This document shows, piece by piece, positions 52,172-61,102 of a DNA stretch of 64,000 nt. The stretch's first letter is position 1, and each line of letters opens with the position of its first letter. Source of the DNA: CAZCCV01 sp964497515 (GTDB taxonomy: Bacteria > Armatimonadota > UBA5829 > DTLH01). Position numbers and translations under genes: made by a program. The notes below the pieces were generated by a model, which was given only the letters and a program-made list of their open reading frames with translations, made no database searches and had not been told where the DNA came from. The stretch covers positions 15,798-79,797 of the forward strand of contig CAZCCV010000007.1 of the NCBI GenBank assembly GCA_964497515.1, written 5' to 3'.

Positions 52172-54426
52172 CCGTCTACCGCCTTAATCCGTGAGAGTTC
52201 CTGCTGCATCTTCACCAGCTTATGGTAGGTACCTTTCTTCTTCAGCAATTCATCGTGAGTGCCAATCTCCGCCACTTTACCGTGCTCAAGCACAAGCAGC
52301 CTGTCCGCATTACGTAGTGTTGAGAGTCTGTGTGCAATAGCAAACGTCGTCCGGTTTTTGACGAGCCGGGACAGTGCTTCCTGTATCTGCTTCTCTGTCT
52401 CGGTATCTATAGCGCTAGTAGCTTCATCCAGAATCAGAATCTTTGGGTCGTGAAGGATAGCACGTGCAATGGCAATCCGCTGCTTTTCACCACCAGAGAG
52501 TCCCTGCCCTCTTTCGCCCACCTGTGTTTCGTAGCCGTCGGCAAAATTAACAATAAAATCGTGTGCATTGGCAGCCTTCGCCGTACGTATAATCTCTTCA
52601 ATGTCAGCATCCGGCTTAGAATAGGCAATATTCTCGGCTATCGTCCCTGCAAACAGGTACGGTTCCTGCGGCACAACTCCGATCTGACTTCTAAGATCAG
52701 TAAGGTTGATGCCTCTTATGTCCACACCATCAATGAGCAGTTGACCATCCTGCGCCGTATAGAATCGACAAATGAGATTGATTGTTGTCGATTTCCCTGC
52801 ACCCGAGTGGCCAACTAGGCCTATCATCTCGCCCGGCTGAACATCCAGATTCACGTTGTGAATGACTGGCGTATGTACCTGATAACCAAAAGTGACATCC
52901 CTGAACTCTACGTGCCCACGAATATCAGGCATAGATATCGATTGTTCCTGGTCTGGCTGTTCTACAGGTGTATCCATAACCTCAAACACTCGTTCTGCAG
53001 CAGCGAATACCCTGCCTAACCAGTCAGTGAGCCTGATGACTATCGTAAGCGGCTGCCCCAACATTCCCACGTAGTAGATCATCGAAAGCAGCATACCGGT
53101 GGTAACTCCCGGCACGCCACCGAGCAGCTGACGCCCACCAAACCACCACACAAGGTATGTGCTGAAGTTCATTACAAAAATGAACATCGGAACCAATGCC
53201 TGCCAGACAGCTTCAGCTTCAGCGCCCGCTTCCATTAGATCCTTACTACCTTTGGTGAGTCGGTCTGCTTCGCGTGCTTCCTGGGCAAATGCTTTTACGG
53301 TGCGCACTCCAGATAAGGAGTCGTTCAGTATTGCGCCGAAACGACTTCGCCTGTGCCAGTAGCGACGATACACCCTCCTTAAACCGCGCATTGTTCGAAG
53401 CGATATCAACGCAGAGAGTGGTGCCGGAATAAGAGCAATCAACCCAAGTTTCCAGTTGATTGTGAGCATCATAATGAGAATGGCTACAAGTGTGGCCGAT
53501 TGGCTGATAAAAAACCAGATATCATCGGTAAGGAACCGCTGAAGCTCCGCTGTGTCCTGGCTCACACGGCTCATAACTGCACCAGTCTGACGTTTGTCGA
53601 AGTAAGAGACAGACAGCTTTTCCAGTCGGTGGCAGACAGATGAGCGAATCGTATGGCTTATCCTCGCCCCCATCCAGGCTCCCACAGTTCCGTTTATCCG
53701 CTGAGCTATCGCAGACAACAAGCCAGCCCCAACGAGGCCGAGAACAATGGGAGTAAGAAGCGCCTGATTCCTTGGTTCGAGCACTTCATCAATAAGCAGA
53801 CCGACGAGCCTACCCGGCACCATTCTGAGCAGGGCATCAAAGAGCAGCAGAAAGACAACCAGCAAACCTGTCTTCCAATGGGGTTTTGCATACTGAAGCA
53901 GGCGCACGATGACTCTGTGCCGTTTGACACAGTTCGCACAAACCGTAGAATCCTGCTCCAGCGGAAAGTTGCACTTTGGACAGCGTCTCGGAAGAGCATC
54001 GGGATCAGGCTTAGGAATCTCCTTCTTAGTCAAAGCATCTACTTGCTTTGCGACTGCCGCAAACTTGCGTGTGTGTGCGTTAGAGAACCGAGCGAGCACC
54101 ACGTGCTTTCCATCGGCAATGGCGCGCAGAAACCCGCTGCCGACTTGCCCGTCGCAAGCGACCTCTTTAAGTGAGGACAAGGGGTAATCGTGAAGGGTCT
54201 CAAGCCCGCTGCTGTTGCTGGCAAGCACTATCAACCTGTCATCCGTAACAAGCACCCAGGATTCTCCGAGCATTCCATCACCGTTCAAGTCTGATAGAGC
54301 AGCTATTCGCAACTCTTGACCATCTGGCAAGTGACGATTAAGATCAGATAACAGTGATTCCGGGATAGGCTCTTTGACAAGCATCATTTCTCCATTGCGT
54401 GCACCTTGGGACTGCATACCATTCAA
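52168..54426 (-). CDS. ABC exporter with PH-like and zinc-ribbon N-terminal extension
   Basis: 752 residues, about 150 longer than a usual exporter. Residues about 40-140 resemble a bacterial PH-like domain (ESWVLVTDDRLIVLASNSSG), followed by a four-Cys zinc ribbon at C149, C152, C163 and C166. Six membrane segments follow, then the ATPase: Walker A GLVGHSGAGKSTTINLI, signature GLSGGEKQRIAIARA, Walker B ILILDEATSAID. A half-transporter working as a homodimer. Coupled to DUF1854. Substrate unknown. Confidence 0.85.
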   Translation of the reverse strand: MNGMQSQGARNGEMMLVKEPIPESLLSDLNRHLPDGQELRIAALSDLNGDGMLGESWVLVTDDRLIVLASNSSGLETLHDYPLSSLKEVACDGQVGSGFLRAIADGKHVVLARFSNAHTRKFAAVAKQVDALTKKEIPKPDPDALPRRCPKCNFPLEQDSTVCANCVKRHRVIVRLLQYAKPHWKTGLLVVFLLLFDALLRMVPGRLVGLLIDEVLEPRNQALLTPIVLGLVGAGLLSAIAQRINGTVGAWMGARISHTIRSSVCHRLEKLSVSYFDKRQTGAVMSRVSQDTAELQRFLTDDIWFFISQSATLVAILIMMLTINWKLGLIALIPAPLSALISLRTMRGLRRVYRRYWHRRSRFGAILNDSLSGVRTVKAFAQEAREADRLTKGSKDLMEAGAEAEAVWQALVPMFIFVMNFSTYLVWWFGGRQLLGGVPGVTTGMLLSMIYYVGMLGQPLTIVIRLTDWLGRVFAAAERVFEVMDTPVEQPDQEQSISMPDIRGHVEFRDVTFGYQVHTPVIHNVNLDVQPGEMIGLVGHSGAGKSTTINLICRFYTAQDGQLLIDGVDIRGINLTDLRSQIGVVPQEPYLFAGTIAENIAYSKPDADIEEIIRTAKAANAHDFIVNFADGYETQVGERGQGLSGGEKQRIAIARAILHDPKILILDEATSAIDTETEKQIQEALSRLVKNRTTFAIAHRLSTLRNADRLLVLEHGKVAEIGTHDELLKKKGTYHKLVKMQQELSRIKAVDG

Positions 54427-54588
54427 TTATACACTTCTATCTGCCCATATGTCAGGCTCATACAATGCGCCAATGCAAAGTGTCTGTGGTCTTTTTGCCT
54501 ATACTCCATCTGGGCTTTCACAGAATCGAACCCAACCCGATGATTCGCGATAAATTCGGAGGATTAATCATAAATACTTGAAGGAAAG

Positions 54589-55191
54589 ATGCGCGAGTGT
54601 ATTGAGTGTGCCGAGGACGTAGTGTCAGGAGACACTGACAATGCACTTGCTTACTCGATTCTCGGTGCTGCATACGCCAAAGCAGGTGAGAAGGGTATGT
54701 CTATATATCTGCATTCAAACGGTCACTGGCGTTAGGGACAAATGCAAAAGCTCATTTCAACCTGGGAGTGGCCTACGAGAAATGTGATCGCTACAACGAT
54801 GCCTTAGTACAATATCATCAGGCGCTAGCTCTCGATCCTCAGCATAAGAACGCTGCAGAAGCTGCCCACTGATGCAAAGAGCTAGTTGAAGCTACAAACG
54901 TATCTAGTGCTAATGCCACAGGGGACGCGGTTTCAACTCACACAACCTTGTTAGGAGAAGAGACCAGTCTACCAGAACCAGAAGGGTATACCCCACAACT
55001 TCACAAGCGGGGAGGAAATCGATAGGCTGAAGACTGGTGCAGTAATCGGCGCAGTCAGTGCGATAATGCGTGCGCTATTTGAATCCGTTCCTTTTTCCTT
55101 CGCAATCGACTATATGATTGTGAACACTTTCTCGATGGCGATTCTAGGTTGGGGAATAGGATGGATAGTGACGCGGAACATAGAATTGTAA
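54589..55191 (+). pseudogene. Decayed TPR protein gene
   Basis: Three reading frames in order give one protein-like sequence. Frame 1 (54589-54735) opens MRECIECAEDVVSGDTDNAL and AYSILGAAYAKAGEKG, then shifts near the TATATA run at 54702-54707. Frame 2 continues with classical TPR text (AFKRSLALGTNAKAHFNLGV; YEKCDRYNDALVQYHQALAL), then meets TGA at 54870 and TAG at 55023. Frame 3 (to TAA 55189) encodes a membrane tail (FSMAILGWGIGWIVTRN). Frameshift plus nonsense changes indicate loss of function. Confidence 0.6.
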
Positions 55192-55326
55192 CCCAGCCCA
55201 ATGGGTCTTTTGCGCAAAGATTGCACATACGAGAGACAAGGTGAACTGCTTCACCACTCACTTAACTGTGAATTTTTCACTTCAGTTTTCAGCAGTATTG
55301 TCTGTTGCAGTGTTCTTGAAACCTAT

Positions 55327-55737
55327 TCAGCAAGACAATAGCCAGTTGTCGACGGTGACGTCGCGGATGTCAGCGAAGTTGTCACGTGAAGTTAGTAGCA
55401 CAGCTTGTCGTTTTCGAACAACTGCAGCAATCTGCGCTTCTGATTCGTTGACAGGGCGAGCGAGTGCGCGCTGCTGCGCCAATACCTCTCCGGCAATTTC
55501 GGCTGCACCGCGGTCAAACTCCCACACGAGTAGGTCGGCGACCAAACCAGTCAGCACAGCCATATTGGTCTCCATTTGGGCACTGGAGCGGAGCATAAAG
55601 TACAGTTCACTTAGAATTGTTGAGGTTATGCCGAATCTAGCTTCGTCAGCCTTCATTCTGTGGAGGCGACCTAGCAGAATCTCATTCCCTTCCATAAGTG
55701 CCGCTACGTGGTCAACATCCAGGATGTAGTCTCTCAT
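55327..55737 (-). CDS. PIN-domain toxin (VapC-like)
   Basis: 136 residues. A VapC-type RNase cleaving RNA. PIN signature residues: Asp in YILDVDHV near the start, Glu in TILSELYFML, and the last acidic cluster LTSRDNFADI. The third position reads VNESEAQIAAVV (Glu where Asp is usual). Follows the antitoxin gene with an ATGA overlap. Confidence 0.8.
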   Translation of the reverse strand: MRDYILDVDHVAALMEGNEILLGRLHRMKADEARFGITSTILSELYFMLRSSAQMETNMAVLTGLVADLLVWEFDRGAAEIAGEVLAQQRALARPVNESEAQIAAVVRKRQAVLLTSRDNFADIRDVTVDNWLLSC

Positions 55738-56009
55738 TGCACACCAGCCTTTCTGGCGTCGAGCACCATCGAAAGCAGTATTTCTCTCTCGCCTTCGTTG
55801 AAGCTGAATTTCCCTGCGTGTTCGAGCAGTGCTTTGGCTGATCCTCGGCGACCGTTATTGTCCGTCGGCTGATCTTTTAGCTGGCCTACGAACTCAGCCA
55901 CTTTGTTGAGGTCAGCCTCTCTTAGTTCTCGAATCTGTCCACAGACTTGATCAACAGCGCCGGGCACAATGTTGATATGACGCATTCCACCATAGAACGG
56001 TAGTGACAT
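55734..56009 (-). CDS. Antitoxin-like protein of the PIN pair
   Basis: 91 residues, start supported by AAGGAGG 7 bases ahead. Small, helical and charged; the second half GSAKALLEHAGKFSFNEGER resembles the toxin-binding tail of VapB antitoxins. The N-terminal DNA-binding fold cannot be identified by eye. First gene of the pair; a TATAAT-like -10 lies at 56044-56049 on the minus strand. Confidence 0.7.
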   Translation of the reverse strand: MSLPFYGGMRHINIVPGAVDQVCGQIRELREADLNKVAEFVGQLKDQPTDNNGRRGSAKALLEHAGKFSFNEGEREILLSMVLDARKAGVQ

Positions 56010-56066
56010 ATGTATACCTCCTTCTGATGCGTGCAGTCATACTATTATACCACTTCAGGCAGCACA

Positions 56067-57260
56067 TTAAGCCGGTTTGCGGAGCACTGTGAGGCGATTT
56101 GTATTTGTGCCTTTCTCCATATTGTCGACTTTGAAGCAGTTAGCGAGCTTTGTGAAACGTTGGGAGTTAATCAACACTTCAACCACCCGAAAACCTGCCG
56201 CACGTCCCAACTCTACAACAATCTCTTCCAGGTTGATCCTTTGTCCCCTATTCACCACTTCACCGACCTCAATTACGGCTGTGCCATCCGAGCGCAGGAC
56301 TCTTAACATTTCACGAATGGCATCACCCATGAAGAGCGACCACTCGTCAAGGTCGTAGGTCTGCACGATAGCTTTCCGAACTGGTTCCGGGTCTATACCC
56401 AAAAACCAGAATTCCAGCCAGTTGTCCTGTATATAGTCGGCCTTATCGAGAAACGGTGGAGATGTCACGATGAGTGATACAGAGCCGTCTGCTACACTCG
56501 TCAAGTTTCTTGCATCGTGACAGGTAAACAGATTGCCCTCTGCAACAGAGGTTAACGCTGACAGGTCATCTGGTGTGAAATCCCGCAGCACACGACGAGC
56601 TTTCTTCAAGATGCGAGGGACAATTGGTCGGTACTCTGGCGTCCGATTCCGCTCTTTGTTGATCTTCTCCTGTCTTGCCGATGGTACGGAGATTTGAGGA
56701 AACGAATAGACAGAAAAAAACCCTGGTGAGTGCCCATGCAGACGAGAAAGGGCGATCATCTCAATGAACCTGTCTGCGCCTCCAGTGTTTGTCTTGAGGT
56801 ATTCCTTGAGCGCCAGAATCTCGCGATACGTGTCTACATGATAGAAAGGAGCGAAGTCCTTATAGCCTGAATTGTCGGTTTCTGCACGTAAATCTATTCT
56901 GTTAAGTGCCTCTGCCACCTCGGTGATGTCGACCGGGTTGCACTTGGGGTATGCGATTCGTTCAGAGAGTGGGTTCACGTCATTTGAGATTCCGCGATAG
57001 CCAAGCATATTCGCCTGCAGTATCGTCGTTCCTCTGCCGCCGAATGGATCGAGCACTGCATCTTGCGATTTGTTGCTGCAGTAACGGTTGATGAAATAGT
57101 CCGGCAACTCCGGCTTAAACGACGCTCTATAGGATACGGCATAGTGTATGGAATGCATCTGCCGCTGCATTGCAGTCCAGAATTCGCCCGTTATCCTGTT
57201 GTAGCCGTCAACATCCTCAACCACATATGGTTTGTCGTTTAGAAGCGGCAAGACACTCAC
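56067..57260 (-). CDS. DNA methyltransferase, amino type (orphan)
   Basis: 397 residues from GTG 57260: GAAGGAG is 8 bases ahead and GTGA overlaps the upstream stop exactly, whereas the longer start would overlap it by 79 bases. SAM motif I is DPFGGRGTT from residue 71 and catalytic motif IV TSPPF at 266-270, the form typical of N4-cytosine and some N6-adenine enzymes. Order I then IV; the recognition region lies between them (about 130-260). No restriction gene is next to it. Confidence 0.85.
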   Translation of the reverse strand: MSVLPLLNDKPYVVEDVDGYNRITGEFWTAMQRQMHSIHYAVSYRASFKPELPDYFINRYCSNKSQDAVLDPFGGRGTTILQANMLGYRGISNDVNPLSERIAYPKCNPVDITEVAEALNRIDLRAETDNSGYKDFAPFYHVDTYREILALKEYLKTNTGGADRFIEMIALSRLHGHSPGFFSVYSFPQISVPSARQEKINKERNRTPEYRPIVPRILKKARRVLRDFTPDDLSALTSVAEGNLFTCHDARNLTSVADGSVSLIVTSPPFLDKADYIQDNWLEFWFLGIDPEPVRKAIVQTYDLDEWSLFMGDAIREMLRVLRSDGTAVIEVGEVVNRGQRINLEEIVVELGRAAGFRVVEVLINSQRFTKLANCFKVDNMEKGTNTNRLTVLRKPA

Positions 57261-58180
57261 GGAACGTTCTCCTTCGTCAGTTCGTGCTGTAAAAAGAGCG
57301 CCAATCCCATCCCCGGAGAATGCACAGGAAGCCAAATAGTCGCATTTGGATAACTCGTTTCTACTGATGAGGACACTTGCCGAACGATATCTGGTGACTG
57401 AAACACACCGCCGTGAAAGACTACAGGAAAGGCCTCTTCGGTATCGAAGAGAACTGAAGCCACCGTTTTTATCGCGTGCGACAGCTCTTCCGCGGCGTGA
57501 GCGACAATTGCCGCTGCCAGATCGTCTCCTGCCTCCGCCGCGTGTGTGACCATCTCTGCAAAACTTGCAATCGTACTGCGATCAGAAGTCTCTGCTACTC
57601 GGAGGTATTCTTCTCGCTCAGAGCCAAGATCAAAGTGGTTTAACGCGAGATGAAGAAGCTTTGTGTCAGGTGCTCTACCATCAATAGACCGTACTGCAGC
57701 ACGGAGCCCGTTTAATGCAATATCATATGCGCTGCCTTCGTCGCCGAGAACAGCGCCCCACCCGCCTACTAACATCGGCGAGCCATCACGTGGAAAGCCG
57801 TATGTACTGCTGCCGGTTCCCGCTATCTGTGCTACACCGTAGCGCTCAAAGACTCCTGCTGAGCCAAGAGCTGCTTCTCCTTCACTGTAGCGACGAATCT
57901 CGCCCCGCAGCCGTCCATACACCAAATCGGCTATTTCTGGCAGCTCGGCGACTCGGTGAGTGCAACCCACCACGTTCACCTGAACCGGTTCGTCACTGCA
58001 TGCCAGCGCAGAGTCGATCGCCGTAGTGAATGATTCAATAACTACTGACTTTTCCGTATAGCGTATGTTTGAAGGTCCGCCGAGGCCTTTTGCGACGCAA
58101 CGTCCGGTGTGGTCGACTATAACGCACTCGGTTTTGGTGCCTCCGCCGTCAATTGCAGCTACATAGCTTGTGTGACTCAT
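57257..58180 (-). CDS. BadF/BcrA-type ATPase or N-acetylglucosamine kinase-like protein
   Basis: 307 residues from ATG 58180 (GAGGAG 8 bases ahead). Actin/hexokinase fold: phosphate-1 loop AAIDGGGTKTECVIVDHTG, phosphate-2 VAQIAGTGSSTYGF, and GGWGAVLGDEGSAYDIAL, the N-acetylglucosamine kinase pattern. Its stop overlaps the methyltransferase start (GTGA), an unusual pairing with no obvious common path. Confidence 0.85.
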   Translation of the reverse strand: MSHTSYVAAIDGGGTKTECVIVDHTGRCVAKGLGGPSNIRYTEKSVVIESFTTAIDSALACSDEPVQVNVVGCTHRVAELPEIADLVYGRLRGEIRRYSEGEAALGSAGVFERYGVAQIAGTGSSTYGFPRDGSPMLVGGWGAVLGDEGSAYDIALNGLRAAVRSIDGRAPDTKLLHLALNHFDLGSEREEYLRVAETSDRSTIASFAEMVTHAAEAGDDLAAAIVAHAAEELSHAIKTVASVLFDTEEAFPVVFHGGVFQSPDIVRQVSSSVETSYPNATIWLPVHSPGMGLALFLQHELTKENVP

Positions 58181-58381
58181 AACACCGCTCCTCAATAGTT
58201 GGTATTGTACCAGTAAGGAACAGGTATGACCAGTCCTGCGTCTACTAAACTGGCCATTTGTGGCATACAGAATCTGTTACACAATGAGCCACAACAAAGC
58301 GGCATAACCTATAGTAGTGGGTATACCGATGCTATGTCTGAATTGCTGACACTGCATTTGGTAGTCTTCTGGAGGACTTAC

Positions 58382-59848
58382 GTGAGAAATTGTCTGGTCT
58401 TAGTCTTGATGCTATTGACATCTATCGCCAGCTTCGCTGATGAGCCTGTGCCACCGGCAGACGATGCGTTTCCGCCGATATTTAGCAGATTGATCTCCGA
58501 GAGTGAATCGACAACCAGCATTCAGAAAGGGCTAGTTCAGCTCGTGGAGGAGATAAATACTGCAGGCGAAGGTGTTCCTGTCGTTGTCTTCAACCGGCTT
58601 GCGTGGAATAGAACCGATGCTGTTGAAGTGGAGTCTCCATTCGATATTGAAGAAACTGTCGCTGTCACAGTCACAGACGGCAAAACGACATACCCAGCCC
58701 AGATAGCGGGAGACAGAGTGCTTTTTGTAGCCAAGAATGTGCCTGCAATGGGATACAAGGTCTTCTGGTTGCAGGCAGTTGAAGACGATCATGATATTAG
58801 TATGCAGGTCGACGATTATGCAGTACAGAACGAGTTCTTCAAGCTCACCATCGATCACGACACCGGAGCTATATCCAGCATATACGACAAGCGAGCAAAG
58901 CGAGAGATGCTCGACTTCGGACAACAAGCTGGCCGGTTAGAATTATCGACAGCTACATCAACAACCGGCACTATGGTCATTGACACAGCCGACCAATGCG
59001 AACTCCTTGAAGCTGGACCAGTTCGCGCATTAATTCGGTCGGAGCTGGCGTTCGATGAGTCTTCTTTCGTTCAGGATGTTATCTTACATCAGGGGATGCC
59101 TAGAATAGATGCGAAGTTCACAGCATTTTGGCACCCACAGAATGCTGAAGGCTGTGAGACCGCACCATCGCTCGCAGTGCAGTTTCCCGCAAGTTTTTCA
59201 GGCGCAAAACTGTCTGCCGATACTATAAATGGAGAGAACGCAAAGACTGCAACGGAGCAAGAACGATGGGTCGATGTTTCGAACTCGGAATACGGGATAT
59301 CCCTATTGACCGGCACTGCTCTGGGTTACAGTTTCAGTGAAGGCATCCTTGCGCTCTCACTCATACGGGGCTTAACCGAACCGGATGCAACCCTAGGTGA
59401 CTCGATGTATGAAGTGAGCTATTCGATCCTCCCCCATAGTGGCAGTTGGAAGCTCGCCTCAACTCCACGGCAAGCCTACGAAATCGATAGTCCATTGATA
59501 CCGCTAGTCTGCAGACTAAACGAAGGCAAGCTGCCACCTGACAAGTCGTACCTATCGGTTGAACCTGCAAACTTAGTCGTGTCTTCAATAAAGAAATCAG
59601 AAGACGGACAGGGCATCTTGCTCACACTCTGCGAAACCGATGGTGTACCTACCGAAGCGATCATTCATACCGAATCCGCTATAGGCATTCTGTGCGAATG
59701 CAGCGCTACCGGGCTAAAGAGTGAATCAAAGAATCACGAGCAGAATCAGATTAGAGTCTCACTCGGTGAATATGAAAAGAAACTTTTAAGCTGTCGTCTG
59801 GTGAAGACTCTGTCAGCCACGATTCAGGCAGCTACTTCTGAAAAGTAA
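58382..59848 (+). CDS. Secreted GH38 C-terminal domain protein without catalytic domain
   Basis: 488 residues from GTG 58382 (GGAGG 6 bases ahead), with signal peptide MRNCLVLVLMLLTSIASFA; the frame is open further upstream without an SD. The C-terminal beta-sandwich of family 38 alpha-mannosidases is clear: VVVFNRLAWNRTDAVEVE, EFFKLTIDHDTGAISSIYDK, DAKFTAFWHPQN, SNSEYGISLLTGTALGYSFS and YSILPHSGSWK. The N-terminal (beta/alpha)7 domain with zinc and nucleophile Asp is missing. Confidence 0.8.
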   Translation: MRNCLVLVLMLLTSIASFADEPVPPADDAFPPIFSRLISESESTTSIQKGLVQLVEEINTAGEGVPVVVFNRLAWNRTDAVEVESPFDIEETVAVTVTDGKTTYPAQIAGDRVLFVAKNVPAMGYKVFWLQAVEDDHDISMQVDDYAVQNEFFKLTIDHDTGAISSIYDKRAKREMLDFGQQAGRLELSTATSTTGTMVIDTADQCELLEAGPVRALIRSELAFDESSFVQDVILHQGMPRIDAKFTAFWHPQNAEGCETAPSLAVQFPASFSGAKLSADTINGENAKTATEQERWVDVSNSEYGISLLTGTALGYSFSEGILALSLIRGLTEPDATLGDSMYEVSYSILPHSGSWKLASTPRQAYEIDSPLIPLVCRLNEGKLPPDKSYLSVEPANLVVSSIKKSEDGQGILLTLCETDGVPTEAIIHTESAIGILCECSATGLKSESKNHEQNQIRVSLGEYEKKLLSCRLVKTLSATIQAATSEK

Positions 59849-59849
59849 A

Positions 59850-59884
59850 AGCCGGTGCTTGTAGTAGCTCCACAAGCACCGGCT
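59850..59884. terminator. Bidirectional terminator
   Basis: A perfect 13-bp stem (AGCCGGTGCTTGT / ACAAGCACCGGCT) with a 9-base loop, between the convergent GH38-C and kbl genes (26 bases before kbl's stop). Confidence 0.75.
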
Positions 59885-59909
59885 GACAGACACTTTGCCA
59901 AAAGAGAAT

Positions 59910-61091
59910 TTAGATGATCCCGAGTTCTTTTCCGACTCTGTTGAAAGTCTCGAGAGCTCTGTCGAGTTCGGCTTTCGTATGCGTTGCAGTTACGATAGTG
60001 CGAACGCGGGATTTTGATTCCGGAACTGTCGGATAGGCGATTCCCATTGCAAAGACACCTTCTTGGAATAACCTGTCCGAAAGCTGCATTGCGAGAGACC
60101 CCGTCCCGACAATAACGGGCGTAATGGGAGTCTCGCTGTGCCCCGTATCGAAGCCCATGCTGTTCAATCCGTCTTTGAAATACTTTGCATTATCCCAAAG
60201 TCTCTGAACCAGTTCTGGTTCGTCCAAAAGCACATCGACGGCAGCAATGCACGATGCGGCAACTGAAGGCGGATGAGAGGTGCTGAAAAGCAGCGGTCTC
60301 GCGCGATGCTCCAGAAGCTTTCTGAGTCTTGCACTACCCGCAATATAACCACCCATCGAACCCATTGCCTTCGACAGCGTTCCCACTTGAATATCTACGC
60401 GGCCATCAAGCCCAAAATGATTGATACTCCCACGACCATTCTTTCCTAGAACACCACTTGAGTGGGCATCATCAACCATAACGATGGCATCGAACTCTTC
60501 TGCCAGCTCAACGATCTTTGGAAGAGGGGCAATGTCGCCATCCATGCTGAAGACGCCATCCGTCACGATCAGCTTCTTTTTGAACTCTCTAGAGTCTTCC
60601 AAGACCTTTCGCAGGCTCTCGGTGTCTGAGTGGGGATATATTTTACGGCTGGCTTTTGTGAGTCTGATTCCGTCAATGATGCTCGCGTGGTTCAACTCGT
60701 CACTGATTACCAGATCCCCTTCTTCGAGAATGGAGCCAAGAACAGCCTGATTTGCTGCAAAGCCGGACTGAACCACAAGTGTTGCCTCAACGTGCTTGAA
60801 TTCAGCAAGCTTGCTCTCCAACTCCTCGTGGATCGTCATCGTTCCAGCGATCGTTCTTACAGCACCAGAACCAACACCAAGCTCCTGCGCTGCTTTGACT
60901 GCGGCATCAATGATCCTCGGATGGGTATTCAATCCAAGGTAGTTGTTCGACGAGAGGTTAATTACCTCGTGTCCGTCGTAATTCGCCACAGCACCCTGCC
61001 GACCTTCGAGTACACGAAAATCGCGGTACAGGCCTTTTTCTTTAAGGGCATTAAGGATATCGTCTACGAAATCCATAGCTCTTTCAGTCAT
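59910..61091 (-). CDS. kbl: Glycine C-acetyltransferase (2-amino-3-ketobutyrate CoA ligase)
   Basis: 393 residues. Splits 2-amino-3-ketobutyrate with CoA into glycine and acetyl-CoA. PLP enzyme of the alpha-oxoamine synthase family: NLSSNNYLGLNTHPRIIDAA, SGFAANQAVLGSILEEGD, DDAHSSGVLGKNGRGS and the PLP lysine in VGTLSKAMGSMGGYIAG. Start ATG with GGGGGAT ahead; follows tdh by 11 bases. Confidence 0.95.
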   Translation of the reverse strand: MTERAMDFVDDILNALKEKGLYRDFRVLEGRQGAVANYDGHEVINLSSNNYLGLNTHPRIIDAAVKAAQELGVGSGAVRTIAGTMTIHEELESKLAEFKHVEATLVVQSGFAANQAVLGSILEEGDLVISDELNHASIIDGIRLTKASRKIYPHSDTESLRKVLEDSREFKKKLIVTDGVFSMDGDIAPLPKIVELAEEFDAIVMVDDAHSSGVLGKNGRGSINHFGLDGRVDIQVGTLSKAMGSMGGYIAGSARLRKLLEHRARPLLFSTSHPPSVAASCIAAVDVLLDEPELVQRLWDNAKYFKDGLNSMGFDTGHSETPITPVIVGTGSLAMQLSDRLFQEGVFAMGIAYPTVPESKSRVRTIVTATHTKAELDRALETFNRVGKELGII

Positions 61092-61102
61092 TCTCTATCC
61101 CC

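Noticed and set aside
57261..57335. Longer start of the methyltransferase
   Set aside because: Would overlap the kinase gene by 79 bases; the GTGA start with SD is better.
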